Numbered from the stretch's first letter, positions 16,409-25,184 are shown. The stretch: DNA of 64,000 nucleotides from Edaphobacter flagellatus (GCF_025264665.1 NZ_CP073697.1:2542001-2606000); one strand, 5' to 3'. Numbers and translations: made by a program. Notes: generated by a model not told the origin, from the sequence alone.

Positions 16409-16424
16409 TGTGACCGCGATCACA
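16409..16424. promoter_or_regulatory. Perfect CRP-type site TGTGA-N6-TCACA
   Basis: The two half-sites are exact complements with six bases between them (CCGCGA). The site lies 50 bases upstream of the small Cys-rich/ctaD unit and 55 bases upstream of the divergent DUF1080 gene, so it could serve either. The Crp/Fnr protein encoded at the other side of ctaD has the matching CRP-like recognition helix. Confidence 0.7.
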
Positions 16425-16478
16425 AACGGCGAGAGATTTGCCGTAGGGCCACGGCTTCGGTGTATCTTGGCTGTACTT

Positions 16479-17306
16479 ATGCGTATCGATTCTCTGAAGC
16501 TTCTCGCTCTCGCCTCCTCAATGGCACTCGGGCTGCCGCTTATGGCTCAACAGCCAGCCACTGGCGCGCCTGCGCCTAAGCATCAGGACACCGAAGTCTA
16601 CGAGCCGGTGCCCCCGATTGTGACTCCCGGAGCGACAGTTGGAGCTCCGCCGTCGGATGCGATCGTGCTCTTCGACGGCAGGAACCTCGACGAGTGGGTG
16701 TCCGCGCAGGACCACACCCCGGCAAAATGGATCGTGGCAGACGGCATTCTGACCGTGAATAAGGAGAAGGGCGTCGGCAACATCGAAACGAAGCGCTCCT
16801 TCAAGGACTATCAGCTCCATATCGAGTGGCGCATTCCGTCCAACATCGAGGGCTCCGATCAGGCGCGCGGCAACAGCGGCGTCTTTCTGGCCTCGACAGG
16901 GCCGGGCGATGCAGGCTACGAGTTGCAGGTGCTCGACAACTACAACAACAAGACCTACGTAAACGGGCAGGCCGGCTCCATCTACAAACAGGCCATCCCG
17001 CTGGCAAACCCGGCACGCAAGCCCGGCGAATGGCAAAGCTACGACGTCGTATGGACAGCGCCGCGCTTCAACAGCGACGGTTCGCTCAAGACACCTGCCT
17101 ATGTAACGGTCTTCTTCAATGGCGTCGTGGTGCAGAACCACTTCCAGGTACAGGGACAGACGCTCTACATCGGCAAGCCGTTTTACAAGGCCTACGACAA
17201 GGCTCCCATCAAGCTGCAGGCTCACGGCGACAAGAGTGAGCCGCTCAGCTTTAGAAACATCTGGGTGCGGGACCTGACCTTCGATCCGTCCTACACGTTG
17301 AAGTAA
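16479..17306 (+). CDS. Secreted DUF1080 (3-keto-disaccharide hydrolase family) protein
   Basis: A 275-residue exported protein. The frame is open from 16410, but the ATG at 16479 begins a clean signal peptide (MRIDSLKLLALASSMALGLPLMAQQ). The DUF1080 domain, a concanavalin-like jelly roll, spans about 65-270: IVLFDGRNLDEWV, KDYQLHIEWRIP, GNSGVFL, YELQVLDNYNN and the closing FRNIWVRDL. Members act on sugar derivatives, in some cases 3-keto-glycosides. A Gfo/Idh/MocA protein, the typical source of keto-sugars, lies just downstream on the opposite strand, which supports a role in sugar catabolism. Confidence 0.9.
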   Translation: MRIDSLKLLALASSMALGLPLMAQQPATGAPAPKHQDTEVYEPVPPIVTPGATVGAPPSDAIVLFDGRNLDEWVSAQDHTPAKWIVADGILTVNKEKGVGNIETKRSFKDYQLHIEWRIPSNIEGSDQARGNSGVFLASTGPGDAGYELQVLDNYNNKTYVNGQAGSIYKQAIPLANPARKPGEWQSYDVVWTAPRFNSDGSLKTPAYVTVFFNGVVVQNHFQVQGQTLYIGKPFYKAYDKAPIKLQAHGDKSEPLSFRNIWVRDLTFDPSYTLK

Positions 17307-17319
17307 TCATCCTGCCAGA

Positions 17320-17353
17320 AAAAAGGGGAGCGGCTTTTGCCGCTCCCCTTTTT
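17320..17353. terminator. Strong bidirectional terminator
   Basis: AAAAAGGGGAGCGGC and GCCGCTCCCCTTTTT form a perfect 15-bp stem with a TTTT loop, giving T runs in both directions between the convergent DUF1080 and Gfo/Idh/MocA genes. Confidence 0.95.
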
Positions 17354-17385
17354 CATTCACCGCGCCACTCCCTCGCAGGAGCCGA

Positions 17386-18552
17386 CTACGTCTTCGCAGG
17401 CCACGTCGTCTTGCCGCCATGCAGATAAGCAAGGTTGCCGATGTGTCCCGCGCGCGCTGCAGCAATACCTGCCTCAACTGGAGCATTCGGCTCCTTGCGG
17501 CTCTTGATGCAGTCGAAGAAGTTGCGCATGTGCGGCGTCGTGCCGTCCTCGAAGCTGTCTGCCTTCAGCACTGGATTGCGGTCGGCCTTGACGCCCTCGT
17601 GATACACCGTCATCCCCGATCGGTTAAGCTTCAACGTCGCTTCCGTACCGCGAAACTCGAGTCCGCCATCGTCGATCGACGATGCCATCATGCCCTCGTA
17701 AACAACATCGAAGTCTGGGTAGCGGAAGGCTGCCTGAATCGTGTCCGGGCAGTCCCAGTCCTGATAGATCCGTTTGTCGCCCAGCATGAATGCAGTTGAG
17801 GGTGTGTCCGCTTTCATCGCCCAGTGCACCACATCGATCCAATGCGTAAAGAGGTCCGTCATCGCGCCGCCGCCAAAGTTCCAGAACCAGCGCCAGCGGA
17901 AATACTTCTCCAGCGTAAAGGGCTGATCTGGCGCGCCGCCGAGCCACTGCTTCCAATCAAGCTGCGCCGTGTCGACCGGCTTCGGCACCCAGCTGCGTCC
18001 GTAGTTCTGCCACCAGTACGTACGCACCTGCGGAACCTGTCCGAGCGCTCCTCCCTGGATCAGGCCAACCGCATCGCGAAAGTGTGCCCAGCTGCGCTGC
18101 TGCATGCCGCACTGCAAAACCTGCTTCGACGAGCGCACAGCCTTATGCAGTACGGCCCCCTCTTCAAGCGTGTGCGTAACCGGCTTTTCAAGATAAACGT
18201 CCTTGCCTGCGGCAAGAGCGGCAGCGGCAATGCGCACATGCCAGTGATCCGGAGTCGCGATAAAGACAGCATCGATCGTCTTATCGTCCAGCACCTCGCG
18301 ATAGTCCGTGTGGAGCGTGGCCGCCGTCGCGTTGGTGCGCGCCTTTACTTCGTCGCGCCGTGGACCATACACATCGCACACAGAGACAATCTCGTAAGGC
18401 ACGCCGCTCGCATCGGCCGCGCCCATCAGGGCGCGCATGCGTCCTCCTGCACCGATGATGCCGACGCGAAGCGTCTCGTTGGCCGCAAAGGCGCGGGTGG
18501 AAGCCAGTGCGGTCAGTCCGCTGGAGACAAGAAAGCTGCGACGGTTCGGCAT
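17386..18552 (-). CDS. Gfo/Idh/MocA-family oxidoreductase with Tat signal
   Basis: A 388-residue protein. The N-terminus NRRSFLVSSGLTALASTRAFA is a twin-arginine signal, so it is folded with cofactor before export. The Rossmann motif is VGIIGAGGRM, the conserved EKPVTH contains the catalytic Lys, and the C-terminal domain has GGGAMTDLFTHWIDVVHW. Such enzymes oxidise sugars or polyols with NAD(P). It is 90 bases behind the MFS gene on the same strand and faces the DUF1080 gene, so import, oxidation and hydrolysis of a sugar may be linked. Confidence 0.93.
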   Translation of the reverse strand: MPNRRSFLVSSGLTALASTRAFAANETLRVGIIGAGGRMRALMGAADASGVPYEIVSVCDVYGPRRDEVKARTNATAATLHTDYREVLDDKTIDAVFIATPDHWHVRIAAAALAAGKDVYLEKPVTHTLEEGAVLHKAVRSSKQVLQCGMQQRSWAHFRDAVGLIQGGALGQVPQVRTYWWQNYGRSWVPKPVDTAQLDWKQWLGGAPDQPFTLEKYFRWRWFWNFGGGAMTDLFTHWIDVVHWAMKADTPSTAFMLGDKRIYQDWDCPDTIQAAFRYPDFDVVYEGMMASSIDDGGLEFRGTEATLKLNRSGMTVYHEGVKADRNPVLKADSFEDGTTPHMRNFFDCIKSRKEPNAPVEAGIAAARAGHIGNLAYLHGGKTTWPAKT

Positions 18553-18642
18553 AGAAGGCAGAAGGCTCCCTGTGTAAGTTCCAGTCTCGAGGATGGTATC
18601 AAACGCAGGCTTCTCCGCCGTTTTGCCGTCGATAGAAACGCC

Positions 18643-19911
18643 TCAGGCGTGCTTCTGCTTGCCCTCGACATCCGGCAGGAAGCCGGTGAGCAGTCCGATA
18701 GCGGGCAGATAAGCGCACAGATGGTAGACGTTGATGATGCCCGTGTGATCGGCCAGCTTCCCCAGCACCGCAGCGCCGATGCCGCCCATACCGAAGGCCA
18801 CGCCAAAGAAGAGCCCCGAGATCATCCCGACGCGTCCCGGCAGCAGCTCCTGCGCATACACCAGAATCGCCGAGAAGGCCGAGGCCAGAATGAAGCCAAT
18901 AATCACGCTCAGCACGCCCGTCCAGAACAGCGAAGCATACGGCAGTATCAGGGTGAAGGGCAGCACGCCGAGAATCGAGATCCAGATCACCAGCTTGCGG
19001 CCATAGCGATCGCCCGCCGAGCCGCCAATCAGCGTGCCCGCGGCAACCGAGCCAAGGAACAGGAACAGCATGATCTGCGAGGTCCGCACGCTCGTGTTAA
19101 AGCGCTGGATCAGGTAGAAGGTGTAGTAGCTCGTCAGGCTCGCAAGATAAAAGTACTTCGAAAAGATGAGCGCAATCAGGATCGAGATCGCGCCGAAGAT
19201 GCGTCCCTTCGACAGGTGCACCGCCGCGTGATGCTCATGCTTCTTCGTGCGCGAGGCCTCAGCCTGCCGCGCCTTGTACCAGCGGCCCACGCGATAAAGC
19301 ACGACGATGCCCAGGATCGCCGGCAGCGCGAACCACGCAACCCCCTTCTGCCCGAGCGGCAACACGATAAACGCGGCCAGCAGCGGTCCAATCGCAGAGC
19401 CTGAGTTCCCGCCCACCTGGAAGAACGACTGTGCAAAGCCATGCTTGCCGCCCGAGGCCATGCGCGCAATACGCGAGCTTTCCGGATGGAAGATCGCCGA
19501 ACCAACACCAACAAGGCACGACGCAATGATGAGCCACGTAAAGGTGGGCGCCACGGCCAGCAGCAGCAATCCCAGAAGCGTAAAGGTCATGCCGACCGAC
19601 AAAGCGTACGGCATCGGGCGCTTGTCCGTGAACTGCCCAATCAGCGGCTGCAGCATCGAGGCCACAACCTGATATGTCAGCGTAAGCAGGCCCAGGTGCG
19701 AAAAATCCAGATGGAAGCTGCTCTTCAGGATCGGATAGATCGAAGGCAGTAGCGACTGCACCATGTCGTTCAGCAGATGGCAGAAGCTGATTGCCGTCAG
19801 CACGCGCAGCAAAGAGCGCGCAGGTTCGGTCGGACGCGGAGCAATCTGTTCCGATGCGAAGTCGACTCGATCGGCGGCGGGCATGGTCGCTGTAAAAGAG
19901 GTCTCGCTCAT
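18643..19911 (-). CDS. fsr: MFS transporter, fosmidomycin-resistance (Fsr) type
   Basis: A 422-residue, twelve-helix major facilitator. The frame is open to 20097, but the ATG at 19911 is where protein-like sequence starts. Family marks: ISFCHLLNDMVQSLLPSIYPILK, FTDKRPMPYALSVGM after helix 2, GVGSAIFHPESSRIARMASGGKHGFAQSFFQ, and GDRYGRKLVIW in the middle loop. The first and the HPE/ASGGKHG segments are characteristic of the Fsr group, which exports fosmidomycin and similar compounds by proton antiport; the natural substrate here is unknown. Likely cotranscribed with the downstream Gfo/Idh/MocA gene. Confidence 0.88.
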   Translation of the reverse strand: MSETSFTATMPAADRVDFASEQIAPRPTEPARSLLRVLTAISFCHLLNDMVQSLLPSIYPILKSSFHLDFSHLGLLTLTYQVVASMLQPLIGQFTDKRPMPYALSVGMTFTLLGLLLLAVAPTFTWLIIASCLVGVGSAIFHPESSRIARMASGGKHGFAQSFFQVGGNSGSAIGPLLAAFIVLPLGQKGVAWFALPAILGIVVLYRVGRWYKARQAEASRTKKHEHHAAVHLSKGRIFGAISILIALIFSKYFYLASLTSYYTFYLIQRFNTSVRTSQIMLFLFLGSVAAGTLIGGSAGDRYGRKLVIWISILGVLPFTLILPYASLFWTGVLSVIIGFILASAFSAILVYAQELLPGRVGMISGLFFGVAFGMGGIGAAVLGKLADHTGIINVYHLCAYLPAIGLLTGFLPDVEGKQKHA

Positions 19912-20033
19912 GGGATTTTTTGCGCGCGGCTGTAATTTAAGATGCGCTGTACTTAAGTGTAGATTCAGCGCGGAGTTCCGCACAGCGATATAAAAACTCT
20001 CTATGCGCAGATAATGTGGCCCCACCAATAAAA

Positions 20034-20082
20034 GTGTCACTCCGAGCGAAGCGAAAGCGCGCAGTCGAGAAAGCTCCCGCAT
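20034..20082. repeat. Dispersed short repeat, copy 1
   Basis: The sequence GTGTCACTCCGAGCGAAG..., running into CGCGCAGTCGAGAAAGCTCCCGCAT, matches a second copy at 23269-23317 (GTGTCATTCCGAGCGAAG..., then CACGCAGCCGAGGAACCCCCGCAT). It is a REP-like intergenic motif; both copies flank the first PadR/ADOP pair. Confidence 0.65.
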
Positions 20083-20152
20083 CGTGCATCCCGCCATTGC
20101 GCCTGCTCATCGTGAAAATTGATGGAACCGCCCGCGGCATCTCCCCGTACCT

Positions 20153-20201
20153 CCTCTTGACAATCTAGTGATAGAGCCATTACCTCTAGATAATCAAGAG
20201 G
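20153..20201 (+). promoter_or_regulatory. padR 1 promoter with inverted-repeat operator
   Basis: CCTCTTGAcaATCTAG (20153-20168) is mirrored by CTAGATaaTCAAGAGG (20186-20201), mismatching only at the two central bases of each arm. TTGACA (20157-20162) lies inside the left arm; TTACCT (20180-20185), 17 bases on, is the likely but weak -10. The right arm overlaps the transcription start region and the ribosome-binding site. PadR autoregulation is the expected role. Confidence 0.8.
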
Positions 20202-20213
20202 AGACGACGCTTC

Positions 20214-20543
20214 ATGCCCGACAAAAACACCGATCTCATCCAGGGAACGCTCGAGATGCTGATCCTGAAGACGCTCGCTCTGATGCCCATGCACGGCTAC
20301 GGCATCACGCAGCGCATCGAGCAGATCAGCGATGGCGCATTCAAGGTCAACCCCGGCTCGTTGCTGCCCGCACTCAGCCGCATGGAGCGCGCAGGACGCA
20401 TCAAGGCGGAGTGGCGCGCCACCGAAAACAACAGGCGCGCAAAGTACTACGCGCTTACCGAGAAGGGCCGCAAGGCACTGAAGTCTGAAACCGAAGCCTG
20501 GGGACGGCAGACAGCCGCCATCAACAGAATTCTCGAAGCATAA
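20214..20543 (+). CDS. PadR-family transcriptional regulator (1)
   Basis: A 109-residue winged-helix repressor. LIQGTLEMLILKTLALMPMHGYGITQRIEQIS and VNPGSLLPALSRMERAGRIKAEW are the PadR helices and recognition region; RRAKYYALTEKGRKAL forms the wing. PadR proteins sense small molecules and repress adjacent transport genes. The ADOP permease gene starts 37 bases downstream on the same strand. Compared with the second PadR in this window, the protein is short and lacks an extended C-terminal helix, as is usual for those paired with ADOPs. Confidence 0.95.
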   Translation: MPDKNTDLIQGTLEMLILKTLALMPMHGYGITQRIEQISDGAFKVNPGSLLPALSRMERAGRIKAEWRATENNRRAKYYALTEKGRKALKSETEAWGRQTAAINRILEA

Positions 20544-20580
20544 ACACACGAGAACCTCTCGAAAGAGAACGAGGTACGTC

Positions 20581-23238
20581 ATGGGATGGATGCGGAGTCT
20601 GGGTAAAGGATCGAAGGCGCTTGCCGACAAGCATGCGCGCAATGCCGAGATCGACGAAGAGCTGGAGGCCTACATCGGCGAATCGGTCAGCGAGAAGGTA
20701 CGCGCAGGCATGAGTCCGGACGACGCCGTCAAAGCAGCCCGCGCCGAGATAGGCACAGCCGCAACCGTGCGCGAAAAAGTCTGGAACGCCGGGTGGGAGT
20801 CCACGCTCGACCGGCTCTGGGGCGATCTGACGTATTCAGCGCGCCGTCTCTCGCGCATGCCCGCGCTTGTCTTTACGGTCGTGCTCTCTATCGGACTCGG
20901 CATTGCGGCGAACGCGACCATCTTTTCTATTGTCAGCAGGTTTGTGCTTAAGCCGCCGCCGGTCGGTGATCCATCGTCTCTGCTGACGTTGTATCGAACG
21001 TACAATCATGGGCAGTGCTGCAACGATTTCCCGGCCCCACTTTATCGCGATCTTCGTGCGCAGGCGCAGTCCTTCTCCGGCATGGCAGCCTACAATGACG
21101 CGGTTCCCGCTGAGATCGGCATGCAGGGGGACTCGAAGCGCGAGTGGGGACAGGCGGTCACGGCAAACTATTTTGATGTAACGCAGTTGCAGATGGCCGC
21201 CGGACGAGGATTCAATCCAAACGAAGAACATGCGCAAGTGATTGTTTTGGGCTACAGGTTGTGGCAACAGCGTTTTGGCGGCGACGCCTCGGTTATAGGC
21301 AAAGTAATCGATGTATCGGGACATCCTTATACGGTGGTTGGCGTAACGCGTCCGGGCTTTCATGGGCTTGACCAGATTCTCGATACGCAGTTCTGGGTTC
21401 CGGTAGACGATCTGCCGGAGCTGGTAGTGAACGCCCCGGACCCGGAGTCGCGCGAGATGCAGTGGCTGCACATTGCAACGCGTTTGAAGCCAGGCGTTAC
21501 GCAGAAACAGGCCGCACAGGAGCTGGACCTGATCGCAGACCGGCTTGCGCATGCCTATCCTGCAACCGACGCCAATAGAGGCTTCCATATCGAACGAGGC
21601 GATACCTTGTCTGGAAGAGACAAGAAGACGATTCAGATGTTTCTGCTGGGTGTCTCCGGTGTGGCTCTGCTGGTGCTGGTGATCGCCTGCGCCAATGTGG
21701 CGAATCTTCTGCTCTCGCAGGGAGCGCAGCGGCAGCGCGAAATGGCCGTGCGGCTGGCGCTGGGAGCGACACGCGCGCAACTGGTGCGCCAGCTTTTGCT
21801 GGAAAGTGTCTTGCTTGCGCTGGGCGGCGGCGTGGTTGGTGTGCTGCTCTCGCTATGGGCAACCTATGCGCTCTCGTCCTTCACTTTCCCCGCGCCGGTA
21901 CCTACCGATCTCAGTGTTCATGTCGACTGGCGCGTCTTGCTGTATACCTTCGCGCTGAGCGTGGCTGCGGGCTTTCTCTGCGGCTTTGTTCCGGCATGGA
22001 CGGCGTCGCGTCCTGTTGTGCCCAGCGCGTTGAAGGGCGAGGAGGCCCTTGCGCGTCCGGGCAGGCGCTTCAACCTGCGCAACGTGCTTGTTGTTGTACA
22101 GATTGCGTTGTCGCTGGTGCTGCTATGCGGTGCAGGCCTGTTTTTACGCTCGCTTGAGAGCGCAGCAAACATCGATGTGGGCTTCCGTTCACGCGGTGTT
22201 GTGATGATGTCGGTCGATCCGGTGCTTCATCGTTACACGCCGGAGCGTGCGGTGCAGCTGCTTCAACAGGTGCGTGACGGTGTCGCACGGCTGCCGGGCG
22301 TGATATCTGCAACGACGACAGATGGAGTACCACTCTCCGGAAAGCATCGCAGCGACGACTTCGTCGTGCCCGGATATCCGGCGCCACAGGGGCAGAACGT
22401 CGTTGAGCTTTTCATGGCGGGTCCGCAATATTTTGAGACGCTTGGCATCCCGCGCATTGCCGGCCGCGATTTCGGCGACGAGAATCCAACGGCTCCAAAG
22501 GTCGGCATCGTGAATGAAGAGTTTGTGCGCCGCTACCTTCATGGCGACAACCCCATCGGCCACACGGTCACAGGAGGCGGTGTTCCTTATCAGGTCGTCG
22601 GTGTTGTGAAGGATACCAAGGCACGCACCATCGGCGAGCAGCAGCGCCCTGTCCTGTACCGGGCCATTGCACAGAACATCGCGAGCGATCCATCGCGGGA
22701 TGGCTACACCATTATGGCGCGCTACGAAGGCGACGCTACAACACTCATCAGAGCGATCGAAGACCAGATTCACGCCGTCGATCCGTCGCTTGCCATCTTC
22801 CACGTCCAGACGATGGAAGAGCACATGCAGGAGGCACTTCTGCTGCCGCGCTTTGTCAGCACGCTCTTCACCATCTTCGGCGTCAGCGGTCTGCTGCTGG
22901 CCGTGATCGGCCTGTACAGCGTCATGAGCTACTCCGTGAGCCAGCGCACAAAAGAGATCGGCATCCGCATGGCCCTTGGCGCACGCGCCACCGAGGTGCA
23001 GCGCATGATCGTGCGCGGAGGCATGCGCCTTGCGCTGATATCCGTCGCACTTGGATTGCCTCTCGCACTTGCCGCCGCCAAGCTGACGACCAGCCTCCTC
23101 TACGGAGTAAAACCCTGGGACGCGACGACATTCATCCTCGTCCCGCCGCTGCTGGCCGCCGTCGCACTCATCGCCTGCTGGATTCCCTCGCGCCGCGCCT
23201 CACGCGTCGACCCAATGGAGGCCCTCCGCGTCGAGTAG
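20581..23238 (+). CDS. ADOP permease (FtsX/MacB-type, duplicated) 1
   Basis: An 885-residue membrane protein of the acidobacterial duplicated orphan permease type. Order: soluble prefix domain (about 1-85, EIDEELEAYIGESVSEKVRAGMSPD), first membrane helix (PALVFTVVLSIGLGIAANATIF), periplasmic MacB-like core, FtsX helices (about 355-480, IACANVANLLLSQGAQRQREMAVRLALGA), second core, and FtsX helices (about 765-885, SQRTKEIGIRMALGARATEVQRM). It ends VDPMEALRVE like its relatives. No ATPase gene is adjacent, as typical of the family. Substrate unknown; expression is probably controlled by PadR 1. Confidence 0.93.
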   Translation: MGWMRSLGKGSKALADKHARNAEIDEELEAYIGESVSEKVRAGMSPDDAVKAARAEIGTAATVREKVWNAGWESTLDRLWGDLTYSARRLSRMPALVFTVVLSIGLGIAANATIFSIVSRFVLKPPPVGDPSSLLTLYRTYNHGQCCNDFPAPLYRDLRAQAQSFSGMAAYNDAVPAEIGMQGDSKREWGQAVTANYFDVTQLQMAAGRGFNPNEEHAQVIVLGYRLWQQRFGGDASVIGKVIDVSGHPYTVVGVTRPGFHGLDQILDTQFWVPVDDLPELVVNAPDPESREMQWLHIATRLKPGVTQKQAAQELDLIADRLAHAYPATDANRGFHIERGDTLSGRDKKTIQMFLLGVSGVALLVLVIACANVANLLLSQGAQRQREMAVRLALGATRAQLVRQLLLESVLLALGGGVVGVLLSLWATYALSSFTFPAPVPTDLSVHVDWRVLLYTFALSVAAGFLCGFVPAWTASRPVVPSALKGEEALARPGRRFNLRNVLVVVQIALSLVLLCGAGLFLRSLESAANIDVGFRSRGVVMMSVDPVLHRYTPERAVQLLQQVRDGVARLPGVISATTTDGVPLSGKHRSDDFVVPGYPAPQGQNVVELFMAGPQYFETLGIPRIAGRDFGDENPTAPKVGIVNEEFVRRYLHGDNPIGHTVTGGGVPYQVVGVVKDTKARTIGEQQRPVLYRAIAQNIASDPSRDGYTIMARYEGDATTLIRAIEDQIHAVDPSLAIFHVQTMEEHMQEALLLPRFVSTLFTIFGVSGLLLAVIGLYSVMSYSVSQRTKEIGIRMALGARATEVQRMIVRGGMRLALISVALGLPLALAAAKLTTSLLYGVKPWDATTFILVPPLLAAVALIACWIPSRRASRVDPMEALRVE

Positions 23239-23268
23239 TTGTGCCCGCTAATGCGTAGCCTGAGAAGT

Positions 23269-23317
23269 GTGTCATTCCGAGCGAAGTGCGCAGCACGCAG
23301 CCGAGGAACCCCCGCAT
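23269..23317. repeat. Dispersed short repeat, copy 2
   Basis: Second copy of the motif at 20034-20082, here 31 bases after the ADOP stop codon. The two copies are direct repeats in the same orientation with several substitutions. Confidence 0.65.
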
Positions 23318-23415
23318 TTTTTGCAGGACATCACTCGAGCCACCCATTGAATGCGATAGTGTAGTGTCGTAACGATTTAAGGCATACTACGGCACCCAAC
23401 GGAGAACGAATCCAG

Positions 23416-24279
23416 ATGAATCTCTTTCGCAGAGCCTGCTGCACCATCGCAACCGCGGTCATTCTTCTCACCACCATCCACGCGGCAGCGCAGGCAGCTC
23501 CGGCGCCGAAGCCTGCGCCTCCGGCCGGCAAGATTCCCCGCCACGTGCTCGTCATCGCCCAGACCAAGGGCTTCGAGCATGATTCCGTCCCCGATGCCAT
23601 GGCCGCCGTCTACAACATGGGCCACGACACCGGCCTGTGGGAGACCGTCCTCCGCACCGACACCGAGCTGCTCACCAAAAAGCCTCTCGATAAAAACGCC
23701 AAGAACCTGAACTACTTCGATGCCGTCGTCTTCGCCAGCACCACCGGCGAGCTCGACCTCACCGACGAGCAGAAAGCCGCGCTCATGTCCTTCATCAAGG
23801 ACGACGGCAAGGGCTTCGTCGGCATTCACGCCGCACTCGACACGCTCTACAAATGGCCGGAGTACGGCAAGATGATCGGCGGCTGGTTCGATCAGCATCC
23901 CTGGATGACCTTCAACGCCCCCATCCGCAACGAAGGCGGCGACTTCCCCGCAACCCGCCACTTCCCCGCCGCGTTCCACAAGTTCGACGAGATCTATCAA
24001 CCTATGGACTGGTCGCGCGCCGACGTCAACGTCCTGCTCTCGCTCGATCCCTCGCAGCTCGACTACAACAACCCGCGCGTCCATCGCCAGGACCACGACT
24101 TCGCCGTCGCCTGGTCCAAGATGTACGGCAAGGGCCGCGTCTTCTACTCCACGCTCGGCCACACACGCGAATCCTGGAGCGACCCCGACATCCGCACCAT
24201 GTACTTTGAGGCCATCAAATGGTCGCTCGGCATGACCGAAGGCAGCACCACCTCGCATCCCGCTCCGGCTGCGCACTAA
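23416..24279 (+). CDS. Secreted ThuA-domain protein
   Basis: A 287-residue protein with an N-terminal signal peptide (RRACCTIATAVILLTTIHAAAQA). The ThuA domain (about 40-275) is a glutamine-amidotransferase-like fold: HVLVIAQTKGFEHDSVPDAM, YFDAVVFASTTGELDLTDEQ, GFVGIHAALDT and the terminal GKGRVFYSTLGHTRESWSDPDIR. ThuA-type proteins are associated with trehalose or disaccharide use through keto-sugar intermediates. Together with the DUF1080 and Gfo/Idh/MocA genes 5-7 kb away this suggests a sugar-oxidation theme, though not one operon. It converges with the tlpA gene, 32 bases apart. Confidence 0.92.
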   Translation: MNLFRRACCTIATAVILLTTIHAAAQAAPAPKPAPPAGKIPRHVLVIAQTKGFEHDSVPDAMAAVYNMGHDTGLWETVLRTDTELLTKKPLDKNAKNLNYFDAVVFASTTGELDLTDEQKAALMSFIKDDGKGFVGIHAALDTLYKWPEYGKMIGGWFDQHPWMTFNAPIRNEGGDFPATRHFPAAFHKFDEIYQPMDWSRADVNVLLSLDPSQLDYNNPRVHRQDHDFAVAWSKMYGKGRVFYSTLGHTRESWSDPDIRTMYFEAIKWSLGMTEGSTTSHPAPAAH

Positions 24280-24311
24280 GGTCGTTTTACTGACAACCTG
24301 CAACGGACAAA

Positions 24312-25184
24312 CTACTTCATGTCCGCAGCGGCCAGCATCTCCAGAAACTGTCCTTGCGTGCGCATGTCGATCGACTGCGTCACCAGCTTGCCTTCGCGGC
24401 TGAAGACGAAGCTCTGCGGAATGCCTTCGATGTGAAAGGCCTCATTCGTCTTGCGGCCCGGGTCCAGCAGAATCGGATAGTTCAGGTTGTGCGACTTCAC
24501 ATACGCACTTACCTTCGCCGGGTCCTCGTCCGAGATCGACAGCACCACCAGCCCCTTGTCGGCGAACCGATGCGCAATCGTGTCCAGGTCCGGCATCTCC
24601 TTGCGGCACGGCGGGCACCATGTCGCCCAGAAGTTCACCAGCACCACTTTGCCGCGCAGCGACGACAGCGTCCACTCCTTGCCCTCGAGATCCTTCAGCG
24701 TAAAGTCGGCCTTCTCAATCGCAGCTTCATTGGCGGCCAGATCGGCCATCGCCTGCTTATACGGCGCCGTATCCAGCGTCGTCGTCACATGCTCGTAGCG
24801 CACCAGCTTGGCCAGATCGGTATACGGCGAAGCAGGCGCGCCTTCCTTGCCAGCCGGGGGAGGCGTCTCGGTCAGTGCACCCGCCAGCGTATCCGCGACC
24901 GCCTGCAGCGTCTGGTGGCCGAAGTCACCCTCCGTCGCGCGATGCGTCAGCGCCACAGCCAGCTTCAGTTTGTTCACGCCCGCCGGAAGCGTGCGAATCT
25001 CCAGTGCAATCGTGGTGGTCTTCGCGCCGCGCTCTGTGTCTGGGGTCGCGCGCAGCGTCTTGATCTGATCGACGATCGCCTGCTCCGTCTGAGTAAATGT
25101 AGTGGCCTTCTCCTGCGCCGCGGCAGGAAGCAGAGTGAAGGCAAACAGAACGATGAGGGTTTTGAAAGAGTGCAGGCGGGTCAT
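24312..25184 (-). CDS. Exported TlpA-family thioredoxin-fold protein
   Basis: A 290-residue protein starting at the ATG at 25184 (the frame is open a further 22 codons). A signal peptide (RLHSFKTLIVLFAFTLLPAAAQ) exports it. Residues about 25-150 form an extra helical domain (QTEQAIVDQIKTLRATPDTERGAK), and the C-terminal thioredoxin domain (about 152-285) carries FWATWCPPCRKEMPDL with the redox-active CPPC, plus GIPQSFVF with the cis-Pro. TlpA proteins reduce disulfides in the periplasm, for example during cytochrome maturation. Probably transcribed with the MFS gene upstream, 102 bases away. Confidence 0.92.
   Translation of the reverse strand: MTRLHSFKTLIVLFAFTLLPAAAQEKATTFTQTEQAIVDQIKTLRATPDTERGAKTTTIALEIRTLPAGVNKLKLAVALTHRATEGDFGHQTLQAVADTLAGALTETPPPAGKEGAPASPYTDLAKLVRYEHVTTTLDTAPYKQAMADLAANEAAIEKADFTLKDLEGKEWTLSSLRGKVVLVNFWATWCPPCRKEMPDLDTIAHRFADKGLVVLSISDEDPAKVSAYVKSHNLNYPILLDPGRKTNEAFHIEGIPQSFVFSREGKLVTQSIDMRTQGQFLEMLAAADMK

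Larger units (their letters stand above)
19912..20213. promoter_or_regulatory. Divergent promoter region, Fsr and PadR 1
   Basis: The 302 bases between the divergent fsr and padR genes contain one copy of a dispersed short repeat (20034-20082) and the padR promoter with its operator (20153-20201). The fsr promoter must lie in the AT-rich part near 19920-19990, but no clear -35/-10 pair was found. Confidence 0.5.
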
